Below are positions 9,613 to 20,100 of a DNA stretch of 64,000 bases, in pieces. A program made the translations under genes and the position numbers. Position 1 is the first letter of the stretch, and every line of letters begins with the position of its first letter. A model generated the notes under the pieces. It did no database searches, was not told where the DNA came from, and saw nothing but the letters and a program-made list of their open reading frames with translations. Origin of the DNA: Paracrocinitomix sp039939375 (lineage in GTDB: Bacteria; Bacteroidota; Bacteroidia; Flavobacteriales_D; Crocinitomicaceae); contig JBDVJO010000010.1 of the NCBI GenBank assembly GCA_039939375.1, positions 248,001-312,000 on the forward strand, given 5' to 3'.

Positions 9613-9644
9613 GAAAAGAGAGAACTTGAAAGTCCTCTCTTTTC
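9613..9644 (-). terminator. Terminator hairpin after the pirin/Tat-protein unit
   Basis: A 10-bp stem GAAAAGAGAG paired with CTCTCTTTTC around ACTT/AAGT, placed between the stop of the small protein (9672) and the start of tex (9575). The stem itself ends in T-rich sequence on the minus strand. Confidence 0.7.
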
Positions 9645-9671
9645 ATCAAAATTTATATTATATCAGCTTTT

Positions 9672-10043
9672 CTAGATCAAAGTAAATACGTTGTATGATC
9701 CCTTTGATTTCTTTTCACAATTCAGATATCCTTTTTCGCATAATTCTGAAAACTTAAACTGCACGATTACGGTTTCATTTTCAAATTCAAAAGTTACTAC
9801 GCAAAGATCGTCATCACTTTGTATGATTCCGTTTTTATAGAATCGTTGAAACTTTACGTTAGAAACGCCATTGGGTAAAGTCAACCCTGAATTAGAGTGC
9901 AAATTCAAATTACCATGTCTAACATGTTCTTCAGCTTCTGGTAATGGGATAACTATATTATCAGATGCGGTTGCTAATTGCGGTGTGAAAATCATTCCCA
10001 CACCAACTAAAATGCTGTAAACTAGAAACTTTCTTCTTTTCAT
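9672..10043 (-). CDS. Small exported protein with Tat-like signal, unknown function
   Basis: From ATG 10043 this gives 123 residues. The N-terminus MKRRKFLVYSILVG resembles a twin-arginine (Tat) signal (RRxFL), followed by a hydrophobic stretch and a likely cleavage after ATA. The mature part is beta-rich with three Cys and no recognised domain. An in-frame TTG at 10052 would overlap the pirin stop; the ATG is preferred because it puts the twin-arginine motif at the N-terminus. It follows the pirin gene by 1 bp, so the two are almost certainly co-transcribed. I do not recognise the family. Confidence 0.75.
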   Translation of the reverse strand: MKRRKFLVYSILVGVGMIFTPQLATASDNIVIPLPEAEEHVRHGNLNLHSNSGLTLPNGVSNVKFQRFYKNGIIQSDDDLCVVTFEFENETVIVQFKFSELCEKGYLNCEKKSKGSYNVFTLI

Positions 10044-10044
10044 A

Positions 10045-10914
10045 TTAATCAAATTCTTCGGTTAATATACCCATTTTTCCGTTTTGATAGTCATTAATTG
10101 CCTGTCTAATTTCATTTTCGGTGTTCATAACGAACGGACCGTAAGTGCTTAACTCTTCGTTAATTGGCTTACCAGACAGTACAATTAATCGTGTGTCTTC
10201 TAATGCTTCTACTGCAATTGACGTACCATCATTATTTAAATGTAACATCACTTTATCTTCTACAACTGTCTCGTTATTAAACTTAATCTTTCCATTTAAT
10301 TGATAGATTAAACCATTGAAGTCTTCTGGGATATCGATATTTAGCTTTCCCCCTGCTTTGATGTTACTCCTTAGAATCAATACTTCTGAATATGGATTTA
10401 CTGGACCTTTAACCTCATTAAATTCTCCTGCAACTACGAAAGTTTCAGTTTTCTTATCTTCAGATATAATTACTGGAGTTTCTTCTTTGGATATGGGTTG
10501 ATAATCTGCCTCATCCATTTTATTTTTAGCTGGAGCGTTTATCCAAAATTGAATAATTTCAAATTTTCCTCCTTCTGCAGCCAATTCTTTTGCTGGTCTT
10601 TCTGAATGAACGATACCTGATCCAGAATTCATCCACTGGGTTCCTCCGGCATACACAACTTCAGAAGTACCTAAAGAATCTCTATGATGAACACCACCTT
10701 CAAATATAAAAGTCACGGGAGAGAAACCTCTATGAGGATGCGGCCCCACTCCTACATCACTTTGGTTTTGATTTCCTTTTAACTGATCTGACCAATGATG
10801 AATCAACAGAAACGGGTCAATTTGATCAACGCCTCTATAGGGTAATGTTTGATCCAATATAGTTCCTCCCATGTTGATTTTAAAGGCAGGTACGATTTGT
10901 TTAATAGTTCTCAT
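10045..10914 (-). CDS. Pirin family protein
   Basis: A 289-residue bicupin from ATG 10914; a TTG 27 nt further upstream is not needed. The N-terminal cupin has the pirin metal-site pattern FLLIHHW, then GPHPHRGFSPVTFIFEGGVHHRDS and SGSGIVHSE. The C-terminal cupin is typical of the family (VLILRSNIKAGGKLNI...NGLIYQLNG). Pirins are iron proteins; some are quercetinases and some modulate other proteins. The specific activity cannot be told. A perfect 20-bp palindrome 28 bp upstream suggests control by a dimeric repressor. Confidence 0.92.
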   Translation of the reverse strand: MRTIKQIVPAFKINMGGTILDQTLPYRGVDQIDPFLLIHHWSDQLKGNQNQSDVGVGPHPHRGFSPVTFIFEGGVHHRDSLGTSEVVYAGGTQWMNSGSGIVHSERPAKELAAEGGKFEIIQFWINAPAKNKMDEADYQPISKEETPVIISEDKKTETFVVAGEFNEVKGPVNPYSEVLILRSNIKAGGKLNIDIPEDFNGLIYQLNGKIKFNNETVVEDKVMLHLNNDGTSIAVEALEDTRLIVLSGKPINEELSTYGPFVMNTENEIRQAINDYQNGKMGILTEEFD

Positions 10915-10942
10915 AATCGGAAATTTTAATCTAAGATACAAA

Positions 10943-10962
10943 ATATATGTTTAAACATATAT
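10943..10962. promoter_or_regulatory. Perfect 20-bp palindrome, candidate operator for pirin
   Basis: The sequence ATATATGTTTAAACATATAT is an exact inverted repeat, 28 bp upstream of the pirin ATG and in the only non-coding gap before it. Its size and symmetry fit an operator for a MarR- or TetR-type dimer. No such regulator is encoded nearby. Confidence 0.5.
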
Positions 10963-10975
10963 AATAAGTTCAAAA

Positions 10976-11689
10976 TTAACTTTTCTTTAACTTGCCAATG
11001 TAATAAACATAGAACCCAATCTGAAAGACCGCTAAAACTGTAAATAAATGCCAGAGAAAATGCGTCCCTTGAGGTAAATGTTCAGAGAACAATTCTGATG
11101 GATGATCTAGCAAACGACACAAAAGCGCAATTCCAAGAGACAGGACACCAAATACTGCATGTTTCCATTTGTAAAAAGCTGTTTTTCTGAGAATAATAAC
11201 TATTGGAGTAATAAAGGCAAGACCTACAAAGAAGTATCCAATGTTCGGTCCGATTTCTTCCAAATCTTTCACTTGAACGGTGAAATACCATGAAAAACCA
11301 CCAACACAATAAAATGTTGCCACAACGAGAATCGATTTAAGTGTGTCATTTAAAATGTATTTCCACAAGTAAGTTGACAACAAAACAGACATGCCGCTAG
11401 CTGGAAGAAAATCAAGATAAAGAAAAAACGGAACATCTCTGAATCCATGATATAAAGTAGATCCTAGGCCATTGAGAAATAGCAAAGGTAATATGGCAAG
11501 AATTATTAAATGTTGTTTATACTCCCCTTTTAATTTGAGTAACCAAAATATTATTGGAACAAAAAAAACGAGGGAGGAATAGGCATTCCAAGGTTCTCTG
11601 AAAAAATTGTCAACTTCAAATTCATGATAATAAGGACCACCATCTTGAATGAGTGAATCTCGGATTTGAAGCTGTAAACTATCAAGCAT
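10976..11689 (-). CDS. Ceramidase-like (CREST superfamily) membrane protein
   Basis: A 237-residue integral membrane protein with about seven hydrophobic segments. Motifs typical of the alkaline-ceramidase/CREST superfamily occur in order: EPWNAYSSL, GLGSTLYHG, an Asp in LYLDFLP, and HFLWH (HxxxH) in the last helix. Superfamily members are metal-dependent membrane hydrolases; a lipid amide substrate is plausible but not shown. The start is ATG 11689, because the upstream TTG lies inside TATATTTG, which ends 3 nt before this ATG. The gene is therefore probably leaderless. Confidence 0.78.
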   Translation of the reverse strand: MLDSLQLQIRDSLIQDGGPYYHEFEVDNFFREPWNAYSSLVFFVPIIFWLLKLKGEYKQHLIILAILPLLFLNGLGSTLYHGFRDVPFFLYLDFLPASGMSVLLSTYLWKYILNDTLKSILVVATFYCVGGFSWYFTVQVKDLEEIGPNIGYFFVGLAFITPIVIILRKTAFYKWKHAVFGVLSLGIALLCRLLDHPSELFSEHLPQGTHFLWHLFTVLAVFQIGFYVYYIGKLKKS

Positions 11690-11692
11690 ATT

Positions 11693-11700
11693 CAAATATA
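11693..11700 (-). promoter_or_regulatory. -7 promoter element touching the ceramidase-like gene
   Basis: Minus-strand TATATTTG ends 3 nt before ATG 11689. Transcription would start at or next to the start codon. Confidence 0.5.
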
Positions 11701-11740
11701 GGAATGATTAAAAATAAATAACTTTTTGCATCTTTATAAT

Positions 11741-12262
11741 ATGGAATATTCGTTCAAAGGCACTTTAGGAAATGTTCAAGACAGCAGTTTGATGTGGAAC
11801 TATAGGATTGTAGTGCCAGATGATATTGTGGAACCGTTTAAGGATACCGATAAACGTATAATTTGTACTGTAAACGAGTCAGAACAAGTGCATTGTGCTT
11901 TAATGTCTGCAGGAGACGGCACTTATTACATAATGATGAATGCCGGATTTAGAAAGAAAAACAAACTTTCTGAAGGTGATGAAGTGTTCGTTCAATTGAA
12001 AAAAGATGAAAGTAAATACGGCATGGCAGTTCCCGACTTCTTTGAGGAATTGTGTTTTCAGGACCCAGAGGCAGACAAATATTTTCATGCCTTGACTGCT
12101 GGAAAGCAAAGAACCCTCTTACATTTAATTGGCAAAGTAAAAAGCGAACAAAAAAAACTAGAGAAGTCTTTAATTATATTTGATTATCTAAAATCTGTAA
12201 ACGGAAATTTAGATTTCAAAGAATTGAATGAAGCATTGAAAAATAATCGCTTTAAGAAATAG
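11741..12262 (+). CDS. DUF1905/YdeI-like (OmdA) domain protein
   Basis: From ATG 11741 this gives 173 residues. The N-terminal 90 or so residues fit DUF1905, a small beta barrel (YSFKGTLGNVQ...WNYRIVVPDDI...KLSEGDEVFVQL). The rest fits the helical YdeI/OmdA bacteriocin-protection domain (FFEELCFQDPEADKYFHALT). The molecular function is unknown. CATCTTTA, a near-match to TAnnTTTG, ends 4 nt before the ATG. Its stop is 1 bp from the stop of the convergent OmpA-family gene. Confidence 0.8.
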   Translation: MEYSFKGTLGNVQDSSLMWNYRIVVPDDIVEPFKDTDKRIICTVNESEQVHCALMSAGDGTYYIMMNAGFRKKNKLSEGDEVFVQLKKDESKYGMAVPDFFEELCFQDPEADKYFHALTAGKQRTLLHLIGKVKSEQKKLEKSLIIFDYLKSVNGNLDFKELNEALKNNRFKK

Positions 12263-12263
12263 C

Positions 12264-14549
12264 TTAGTACACTCTAATTTCAGCTCTTCTGTTTAGAGCA
12301 TCATTATCTAAAGAAATAAGACCAGCTTCACCATAGGCGTTGACTATGAACCTGTTTTTAGAGATTCCTTTTTTCACAAAGTAATCTACTACCCAATCCC
12401 CTCTTTTACCAGATAATATTAAGTTGTATTCGTCTGAATTTCTTGCATCCGCATAAGCATTGATTTCAACCTTTAAAGAAGGATTGTCTTTCAATTCAGT
12501 GTACAGTTTCCATAAGAATTTAAGATCAGCACTCTTTGCATTACTTTTGTTAGAGTCAAAATAAACAGTCACGATATCATGTGAAGTTTGAATTGTAATA
12601 TCCAGAGAATCTTCTTTGATTTGAGTTAAATCGGTATTCTCAAATCCAAGAGGTTTAAAGATAAAGTAGTCATTCTGACCTCTTTTTAGCTGTGCAATTT
12701 TCTTTCCATTTCTATCAAAAATGTAGAGTGTGAAATCGTCTAATTCAAGATTCTCATCTTTTTCATTCACTTTGAACAGTAAGTTATCATCTACAGGTAA
12801 ATTTCTAAATCTGAATTTCCCTTTGTCATCTGTAGTTGTTTCTTCCAGCAATAATCCATCTTCGTTGTAAGCCTGAACTTTGAGTCCATTTTCGAATTCA
12901 TTTTTCAAGTTCTTGTATTCAAAATATCCAGAAATAGTTTGAGATTCTAGAACAAACATATCTTCATTTTCTTCAATAACTTTCAATGAATTAGAATAGT
13001 CTGCTTTTAATTTTCTATAGTTGAAATTACCTTCAGAAGATCCTTTCAATTGCGCTACAACATTCCCTTTTTTGTCAAATATGAGTAAGATTAAATCATC
13101 TGAGTTTTCAGGAACTTTAAGAAGATAATTCTCATCCATATCTAATTGCTTAAAGTCAAAGTTTCCGTTTTCATCTGTAAACGTTGTAAACTTCATATTC
13201 CCGTCTTCATCTACTAACAATACTTTTAGCTGTCCTGGATATTCACCTGGAATTTTCTCGTAAACAAATTGTCCAGAGAGATGACCTTGGTTTAAAGTCA
13301 TGTCTACCATATCTTCTGGGATCAAGGCTAGAGTTCCACCAGAATCATACCCTAATTTTTTATAGGTGAAAGAACCGTTTTCATCTGTTACTAAGTCGGT
13401 AACTGGATTACCATCTTTATCGAAAATAGTTAAGTATAAATCATCTTCCGTTTTAGCTTTGATCTGATAATTCCCGTCATAATCAATATTAGAGAATTTA
13501 AAGTTTCCTTTTTCATTAGTTGTTGTCTCAAAAAGCATTTCGTCATCTTCATTAACAACCATTACTTGCAATCCAGTTGGATTACCATTAATATTTCTGT
13601 AAGTAAATTTACCTGCTAGTTCATTTTTAACAGTCACTTTCTTTTCCATTGTAAAATAGAAGATGTCATCTGATCCATCCGAATTGCTTGAATAGAACCC
13701 TGCGTTCATTCCCGGTAATACAAAGATTCCGAAATCATCTTGAGGACCATTTAGTCCTACTGCTGGTCTGGGCTCATCTAATTCTTGTCTTAAAAGTTTC
13801 CAAAAGATATCTAAACCGCCTTGGCCATTTGATCTATCTGACGAAAAGAATAAAAATCCATCAACGTAATGTGGAAACAATTCATTAGCAGCAGTATTTA
13901 TGTTACCCGCGTTTTGTGGCGTGCCCCATTGACTTTGTTTGATTTCTGAATAGAATATATCCTTCCCTCCTTTGCTTCCGGTATAATCTGAAGCAAAATA
14001 TAATCGCTTATTTTTTGAATCATAAGAAGGATGTCCAAATGAGAACTTATCGTCACTAAAAGGAAGTAAAACCGGATCATCCCAGTCATTTCCAATTTTA
14101 ATAGACATATAAAGTTGTGGTCTGTATTTATCTTTTCTTGATTTTCTCTTTTTTGCTATTGGTTGAACTTGTGTGAAAAACATGGTGTCTCCAGTCACCG
14201 ATAAACACATTGGACCTGTATGATTATCAGTCATAATTTTTTGTGAAACCAGATTTACTCCTTTAACCTTGATTTCTTCAGATAAATCCCCTTTTATTTT
14301 TCCTTCAAAAACATTAAGGCGCTGCAGCTTATTCCAGTTGTTTTCACCTATGTTAACCAAGTCATATTCTCTTGAAGATGTGAAGTAAAAGGCATCATTA
14401 AACACTACAGGACAAAAATCTGATCCCTTTGAATTTAAACCTTCAATTGCTTTAGATTCACACTCCACACTTACTTCAATGATTTGATAGGTTTGTGCAA
14501 AACCACTAAAGGCAATACTGAAAAATAATATCGATAAAACTCTTAACAT
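12264..14549 (-). CDS. OmpA-family outer membrane protein of a T9SS operon
   Basis: A 761-residue protein. After a signal peptide it has PD40/WD40-like beta-propeller repeats (about 50-310, with FGHPSYDSKNKRLYFASD and PHYVDGFLFFSSDR). Three copies of a repeat of about 100-110 residues follow (about 315-640), each with a [GQY]F[TVE]Y start, a TTxxxGxFxF strand and an IFDxxG strand. A C-terminal OmpA peptidoglycan-binding domain (about 650-761) follows, with VYFDSN and NRRAEIRVY. It should tether an outer-membrane complex to the cell wall. It is last in an operon after porP/sprF; PorP/SprF-OmpA pairs are a known T9SS type B arrangement. Confidence 0.88.
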   Translation of the reverse strand: MLRVLSILFFSIAFSGFAQTYQIIEVSVECESKAIEGLNSKGSDFCPVVFNDAFYFTSSREYDLVNIGENNWNKLQRLNVFEGKIKGDLSEEIKVKGVNLVSQKIMTDNHTGPMCLSVTGDTMFFTQVQPIAKKRKSRKDKYRPQLYMSIKIGNDWDDPVLLPFSDDKFSFGHPSYDSKNKRLYFASDYTGSKGGKDIFYSEIKQSQWGTPQNAGNINTAANELFPHYVDGFLFFSSDRSNGQGGLDIFWKLLRQELDEPRPAVGLNGPQDDFGIFVLPGMNAGFYSSNSDGSDDIFYFTMEKKVTVKNELAGKFTYRNINGNPTGLQVMVVNEDDEMLFETTTNEKGNFKFSNIDYDGNYQIKAKTEDDLYLTIFDKDGNPVTDLVTDENGSFTYKKLGYDSGGTLALIPEDMVDMTLNQGHLSGQFVYEKIPGEYPGQLKVLLVDEDGNMKFTTFTDENGNFDFKQLDMDENYLLKVPENSDDLILLIFDKKGNVVAQLKGSSEGNFNYRKLKADYSNSLKVIEENEDMFVLESQTISGYFEYKNLKNEFENGLKVQAYNEDGLLLEETTTDDKGKFRFRNLPVDDNLLFKVNEKDENLELDDFTLYIFDRNGKKIAQLKRGQNDYFIFKPLGFENTDLTQIKEDSLDITIQTSHDIVTVYFDSNKSNAKSADLKFLWKLYTELKDNPSLKVEINAYADARNSDEYNLILSGKRGDWVVDYFVKKGISKNRFIVNAYGEAGLISLDNDALNRRAEIRVY

Positions 14550-14552
14550 GTA

Positions 14553-15473
14553 CTAAAGATATCTTGGTGAAATAGACTGTGAATTTTTCAGGTTAAAATC
14601 AAAACCTAAAAATATTTCATGTGAGCCTTTATTATAGTTTCCGAGTTTATTATAATTTATGTCGTACGCATAACCAACTCTCATAAAGTCTGTTATGTTG
14701 ATATCTGTCATGATAACAACGCTTGAAGTGTTTCTTAATGAGACACCCAACCAGAATCTTTTATAAAATAGAGCAGATAAATTCACATCTAAATTAGCAG
14801 GTGCACCCGGCACTACTTTCAACATGAATGAAGGTTTTAACATGAAGTTCTTTTTGATTTCCCAAACATATCCTGCGTTTAACATAAAATGCCTTCTTAG
14901 CGACATAGTAGTTGTTACAGAATCTTCAAAGTCATCAAATTGAAAAGTATGTTTTGTTAAGTGATTAGCACTTAAACCTGCGTAGAACTTCGTTTTATAA
15001 TAATATACACCAAAATCAAAACTAGGAACCATAGCTCCTTCAGTACCACCTATATCTAGTTGGTCGTTATCTTCTTTGAAATTTAGCATACTTCTGTCAA
15101 ACACAGTATTGTAAATTCCTGCCCTTAATCCAAAAGCTAATTTACTATCTTCAAACTTTATGATGTAGGCTCCCGTTCCAGCAAACATGATGTTTCTGGT
15201 TGGTCCAATATTGTCATGAGCGAAATTTAAGCCCCACGCCAAACCTGTTTTAGTGGAAGGAGCGTGAATGGCAAAACTTTGTGTAGTAGGAGCACCTGGC
15301 ATTCCAACCCACTGGCTTCTATGTAAAAGCACTGCACTGTAAGAATTTCTCGATCCAGCATATGCAGGATTGATTGCAAATGGATTAAACATGTATTGGC
15401 TATAAATTGCGTCTTGCTGAGCATTTACGTGACCTGCAATAACCAATGTCAAGAAAAACAGAATTTTTTTCAT
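14553..15473 (-). CDS. T9SS membrane protein PorP/SprF family
   Basis: A 306-residue outer-membrane beta-barrel protein. The signal peptide ends near NAQ, followed by the family hallmark QQDAIYSQYMFNPFAINPAYAG, and it ends in GFDFNL strands. ATG 15473 is chosen because the ORF's earlier start overlaps the previous gene, while this one directly opens MKKILFF. Family members help to present type B cargo on the surface. It follows two genes encoding CHU_C/type B cargo and precedes an OmpA-family gene by 3 bp, which links it to those cargoes. Confidence 0.92.
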   Translation of the reverse strand: MKKILFFLTLVIAGHVNAQQDAIYSQYMFNPFAINPAYAGSRNSYSAVLLHRSQWVGMPGAPTTQSFAIHAPSTKTGLAWGLNFAHDNIGPTRNIMFAGTGAYIIKFEDSKLAFGLRAGIYNTVFDRSMLNFKEDNDQLDIGGTEGAMVPSFDFGVYYYKTKFYAGLSANHLTKHTFQFDDFEDSVTTTMSLRRHFMLNAGYVWEIKKNFMLKPSFMLKVVPGAPANLDVNLSALFYKRFWLGVSLRNTSSVVIMTDINITDFMRVGYAYDINYNKLGNYNKGSHEIFLGFDFNLKNSQSISPRYL

Positions 15474-15478
15474 CCTTT

Positions 15479-17116
15479 TTACTTTACGATAATCACCCAA
15501 TTTGTAGATTGGGTATTATCCGATTCAAATATATAGAAATATGTGCCACCACCGACAGATTTTCCAAATTCGTCAGTACCGTACCATACGATACTTTCGT
15601 TGTCATAATTACTAAAAGTTTTAACAGGGTCTCCCCACCGATTAAAAATCTGCACAAAATTTGAAACACCTGGTACAACTTCATTCAGAAATAAAAAGTC
15701 ATTTATACCATCATTATTCGGTGAAAACGCATTAATTTTTTCATTTTCCGTATTCATTATTGTATCACAAGGATTCACAGTAATGGTAACAGAATCGCAA
15801 AGACCTTCTACTGTACATTGTCCTTCTCCTCTAACAAAAAATGTTGTAGTCAGCAGTAAACTTGGCTCAATCATAGTTCCGGCTCCTGCTTCATCTCCTC
15901 CACAAGATCCTGCATACCATTTCCATTCTGTTGCTGAGTTTAAGCTACCCGAACCTATACTTAATTTTACAGATTCTCCGCAATTAATATTAAACATGTC
16001 ATTTGATACTAGAATTTGAGGGATATCTGGATCTTCACATTCCTGAATTACTCTTATCACGTCAGCATCTAAGTCAGAAAAATATATATCGCCATTGGAC
16101 GCCACATAAATGCCCAAAGGGTTTGACATATTCGCCAGCAAGGGGTCTCCCCCATCTCCGGAATAACCTGCCGTACCGGTTCCGGCTACTGTATATATCT
16201 TATTATCTGCATAATAGATCTTTTTAATTTTGTTGTTATCATTATCAGCAAAATACAATGAACCGTTAGCATCAAAACTTAATTCATGCGGAGTAGATAT
16301 ATCGGCCAAGGTAGCGTCTGTTCCATTTGAAGCATCACCTAAATTGCCAGTTCCAGCAAAAGTTGTGACTAAGCCAGATGTCTGATCTATTTTTCTGATT
16401 TTTGATTCAATTGTTTCAGCTACATAGACATTATTTTGTGCATCTATTGCTAAGCCAAATGGAAAATTAATTGTGGCAGTTGCTACTGGACCATCAGTAG
16501 AAGTGTTAGTTCCGGCTACTCCAGCTATTGTATAAAGGGTTCCATCTGTTTCGATCCGTCTCACTACATGGTTTGCTGATTCAGTAAAGTAAACTAAACC
16601 GTCTGTTCCTATAGCAATTCCTTGAGGCCCATCTATAGCGGAAGTGACAGCAGCATTACCATCCGCAGTGTAACCACCGGTGCCAGTTCCGGCTAAGACA
16701 TCAACTGAATTATCTAGTAAATTAACTTTATATATTTTATGGTTGCTATAATCAGTAACAAACATTTCGTTACCGCTTATTGTCATTGCTGAAGGTGAAC
16801 TTAGAGCATATGATTGGGCAGAGCTACCTGTTGGTCCATCCCCACTTGATCCTGTTCCAAAAAAAGTTGTAATTGTGTTTGTATTGGCATCTATTTTTCT
16901 AACACAATGATTTCCAACATCCGTAAAATACAAATTACCGTTTGCGTCTTTTCGAATAGCCCAAGGATGATTTAATTCAGCATTGATGGCAGGACCAGAA
17001 TCACCAGAATAACCTTCAGTTCCTGAACCAGCAACAGTTTCAATAGTTTGAGCGTAACTCAGGTTCATATAGCACCCAAGAATGATTAAAACGATATGTT
17101 TACCTCTTAACTTCAA
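15479..17116 (-). CDS. NHL-repeat surface protein with T9SS type B sorting domain
   Basis: A 545-residue protein. After the signal peptide, residues about 25-350 hold six or so NHL-type beta-propeller repeats (GTGTxGYxxDG, then LxxPxGI, then VYxxDxxNHxVRxI). Residues about 360-455 look like an Ig-like domain with paired Cys. The last 85 or so are the gliding-motility-associated C-terminal (CHU_C, type B) domain (NAFSPNNDGINDF, IFNRWGDPV, GTYFYIFE). It is probably a cell-surface binding protein. It starts 1 bp after the adhesin gene stop and is 5 bp from porP/sprF. Confidence 0.9.
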   Translation of the reverse strand: MKLRGKHIVLIILGCYMNLSYAQTIETVAGSGTEGYSGDSGPAINAELNHPWAIRKDANGNLYFTDVGNHCVRKIDANTNTITTFFGTGSSGDGPTGSSAQSYALSSPSAMTISGNEMFVTDYSNHKIYKVNLLDNSVDVLAGTGTGGYTADGNAAVTSAIDGPQGIAIGTDGLVYFTESANHVVRRIETDGTLYTIAGVAGTNTSTDGPVATATINFPFGLAIDAQNNVYVAETIESKIRKIDQTSGLVTTFAGTGNLGDASNGTDATLADISTPHELSFDANGSLYFADNDNNKIKKIYYADNKIYTVAGTGTAGYSGDGGDPLLANMSNPLGIYVASNGDIYFSDLDADVIRVIQECEDPDIPQILVSNDMFNINCGESVKLSIGSGSLNSATEWKWYAGSCGGDEAGAGTMIEPSLLLTTTFFVRGEGQCTVEGLCDSVTITVNPCDTIMNTENEKINAFSPNNDGINDFLFLNEVVPGVSNFVQIFNRWGDPVKTFSNYDNESIVWYGTDEFGKSVGGGTYFYIFESDNTQSTNWVIIVK

Positions 17117-17117
17117 T

Positions 17118-20100
17118 CTATTTCACTATTTGTAACCAACCTCCTTGGTTTTGCGTTCCTCCAACTTCAACGATATAAAAATATGTACCGGCCGGAACCG
17201 TTAATCCCGATTTACTCAATCCATCCCAAACAACTGTGGTGTTGTTGTAATCTGTAAATTCAGCAATAACATCTCCCCATCTGTTGTAAATTTTAACTGT
17301 ATTTACAGGGAAACCTTCAATTCCATCAATAAGCCAAACATCATTGCTACCATCTCCGTTTGGACTAAAAGCATTATACACTTCAACATTACAGTTCGCT
17401 GGGTCATCTAAAGTAACAGACAATACGTCAACTTTAGTACAGCCATATTCATCTGTAATAGTAACATAAAAATCTTCAATAAAAGAGATGTTAGCAACAG
17501 GGTACTGTTCATCTAGATCATCTATAATTTGAGTACTCGCGGTCCATAAATAAGAGACTCCTCCTTCAGCAGAAAGAGAGATGTCAGATCCAATACATGC
17601 AACGGCATCAGGTCCAGCATACATTAGAGAAGTATCGGATAAAATGTAATTGATACTGGAGTAATCTGAAACGCATCCGTTCACATTTTGAGAATTAAGG
17701 AAGAATTCATTGACACCCGGATTAAGTGTTGTTGGAGTATAAGATGTTCCGGAACCTAATGCGTTCAGTTGATCATCAAACCATGTATAAGTATCTCCTG
17801 TTACACCTGGTGTAGTCATTGCTGTAATTACTTCATCAACACAGAAAATAGAATCAAATACAGAGATAGCTGGAGCAACAATTGCATCAAAAACAAAAAC
17901 AGTATCATTCCAAGATGCAGGGCAAGGACCATTTGTGGTGTACTGAACGTCATACTCTCCTCCTACATCAAATATTTCACCTGATACTGCATCTATATTT
18001 GTTCCTGGTCCACTCAAAATAGAGAAAGTTCCGCCTGGTAAGGCAGGTGTCACGGTTGGAGTATTTCCTAGACAATAATCTGGGTAAGTGAATGTGGCGT
18101 CATCTAGTGCATTTGCAGTTACTGAAACTACTGATTGCTCCATGCAAATTCCAACTTCGTAAGTAATGTTATACGTTTGCCCTTCAACATAAGTGGTTAA
18201 TTCACCGGTGGTTGCATTTATACCTCCTGAATTATCAACTGTCCATGTTCCACCTCCAGTAGCAACATTATAAGGAACTGGTGTATCACCTGGACAGAAT
18301 GAATCAAAATCAAAAGATTCATCTGCAACATCAGTAATGTTTCCAACGGTGATTTGATCAAGATTAGAAAAGCACCCTAAAGTATTATCGACAAGACCTA
18401 TATCAAAAGTTCCGGTTAATAAACCAGTTGTGTCAATATCGGTTAAATAAGCTGAGCCATTGTTGAATGAATACGAGTAATCTCCAGATCCGCCATTGGT
18501 ATTTGTGATAACAGTGTCAATTTCAATCGACCCGAATCCAAGCCCACAAGTATCATCAACCACTGTATAATTAAAATCTAAAGGTACACCAGCTGGAAGT
18601 ACGACTGTTTGCGATTGAATACAGCCATTCACATACATAACGTCCGCTTGATAAGTTCCAGCAGGAGCCATTATAGTATCCCCATCAACTTGCTGATATA
18701 TGGTTACTCCACCATCTATGCTACTTTCTATTGCACCGTCTGCAAATATTTCTATTTCACCGTTATCTGCTCCTAAACATGATTCTGTAACTGTAGTTGG
18801 TGGGTTATATACTGGCGCAGATGTTATCGTAAATTGTTCTGAAAATTCGGAAGTATTATCTGTTACCCCAGTAATTGTTGCCGTAATTACATCTCCAACG
18901 TTTAAGGCTATACCTAAGTCAACATCTACTGTATCATATGGAGCGTTTGGATTAAAAACATAATTCCCGATATACTCCTCACCTTCACCAAAACCACTTA
19001 AATCAGGAGAAGGATTTCTATAGATTTGAATAGAGTATCCCATAATCATATTCGAAGCATAAAATTTGAAGCCTAAATGTGTATTTCCATCATCACATGT
19101 CCATCCTGATATAATCTCAGGTCTATCAATACCTAGATTTGATATAAATATATTTGAATTATTAGTATCAATTGGCATCACTAAGTTGTCTCCAAGTAAA
19201 TCAATACCTTGCTCTGTATTATTATAAATTGAATTTCCTTTAATGGCATTGTTTAGAGCCGCATTAGCACCATTATTTTGAACAGTAATTCCAGTATTGC
19301 AATTAGTAATTACGTTAGCAGAATCCGATCCTACTAATTCAGCACCAACCCAACTATTATCTCCTCCAAAAAAGTTAATTCCAGAACCGCTAATTGGTGC
19401 GGGAGAAGAAGTTAAATCAAGACCTATGGTATTCCCTAAAATAGTTGTGAAATTTGAATTATCTATCTCAATTCCGTCTTGTGTTAACCCTCCAATAAGG
19501 TTTCCATCATTCGGGCCATTACCTCCTATTGTGTTTCCATTAGCATTGCTCTGCACGGATACACCATTATTCGCCGAGAAGGTTGTAATTCCATTTAATG
19601 CAAAATTTATATAGTTATTTTTTACGGTATTAGAATCGGTACCAACACCAAAAATTCTAATATGCTCTGTATTGACATTTCCACCAATATAATTAGTTGC
19701 AGTCCCTCCTATGGTATTATGTGAAGCACCATTAGAAACATAAATGTTCATTTGGGTATTTGGTAAACCTATGTTTCCAGACGCATCTAATCCAATGTGA
19801 TTTCCCTTAATTGTATTTAATTCACAACCAGGCCCATTTAAACCAATCCCATAATTGCTGTTACCAGAAATTACATTGACATCAATTATATTGTTTGAAA
19901 CTGCTCCAGTATCCAACGATACTCCAACTAGTTGATTATTGACACCATTTGAAACTCCACCTCCACCACCTAAATCGTCATTTCCAATAAAATTTCCTTC
20001 AATACTATTAGCAGAAGAATTAACTATTCTAATTCCGTGACTGGCATTTGCCGTAATCACATTTTCTTCGCCGTTAGTAGTTGATCCAATATTATTAGCA

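Noticed and set aside
19297..19614. 105-codon + strand ORF inside the adhesin gene
   Set aside because: Antisense shadow of the beta-helix repeats with no start context.
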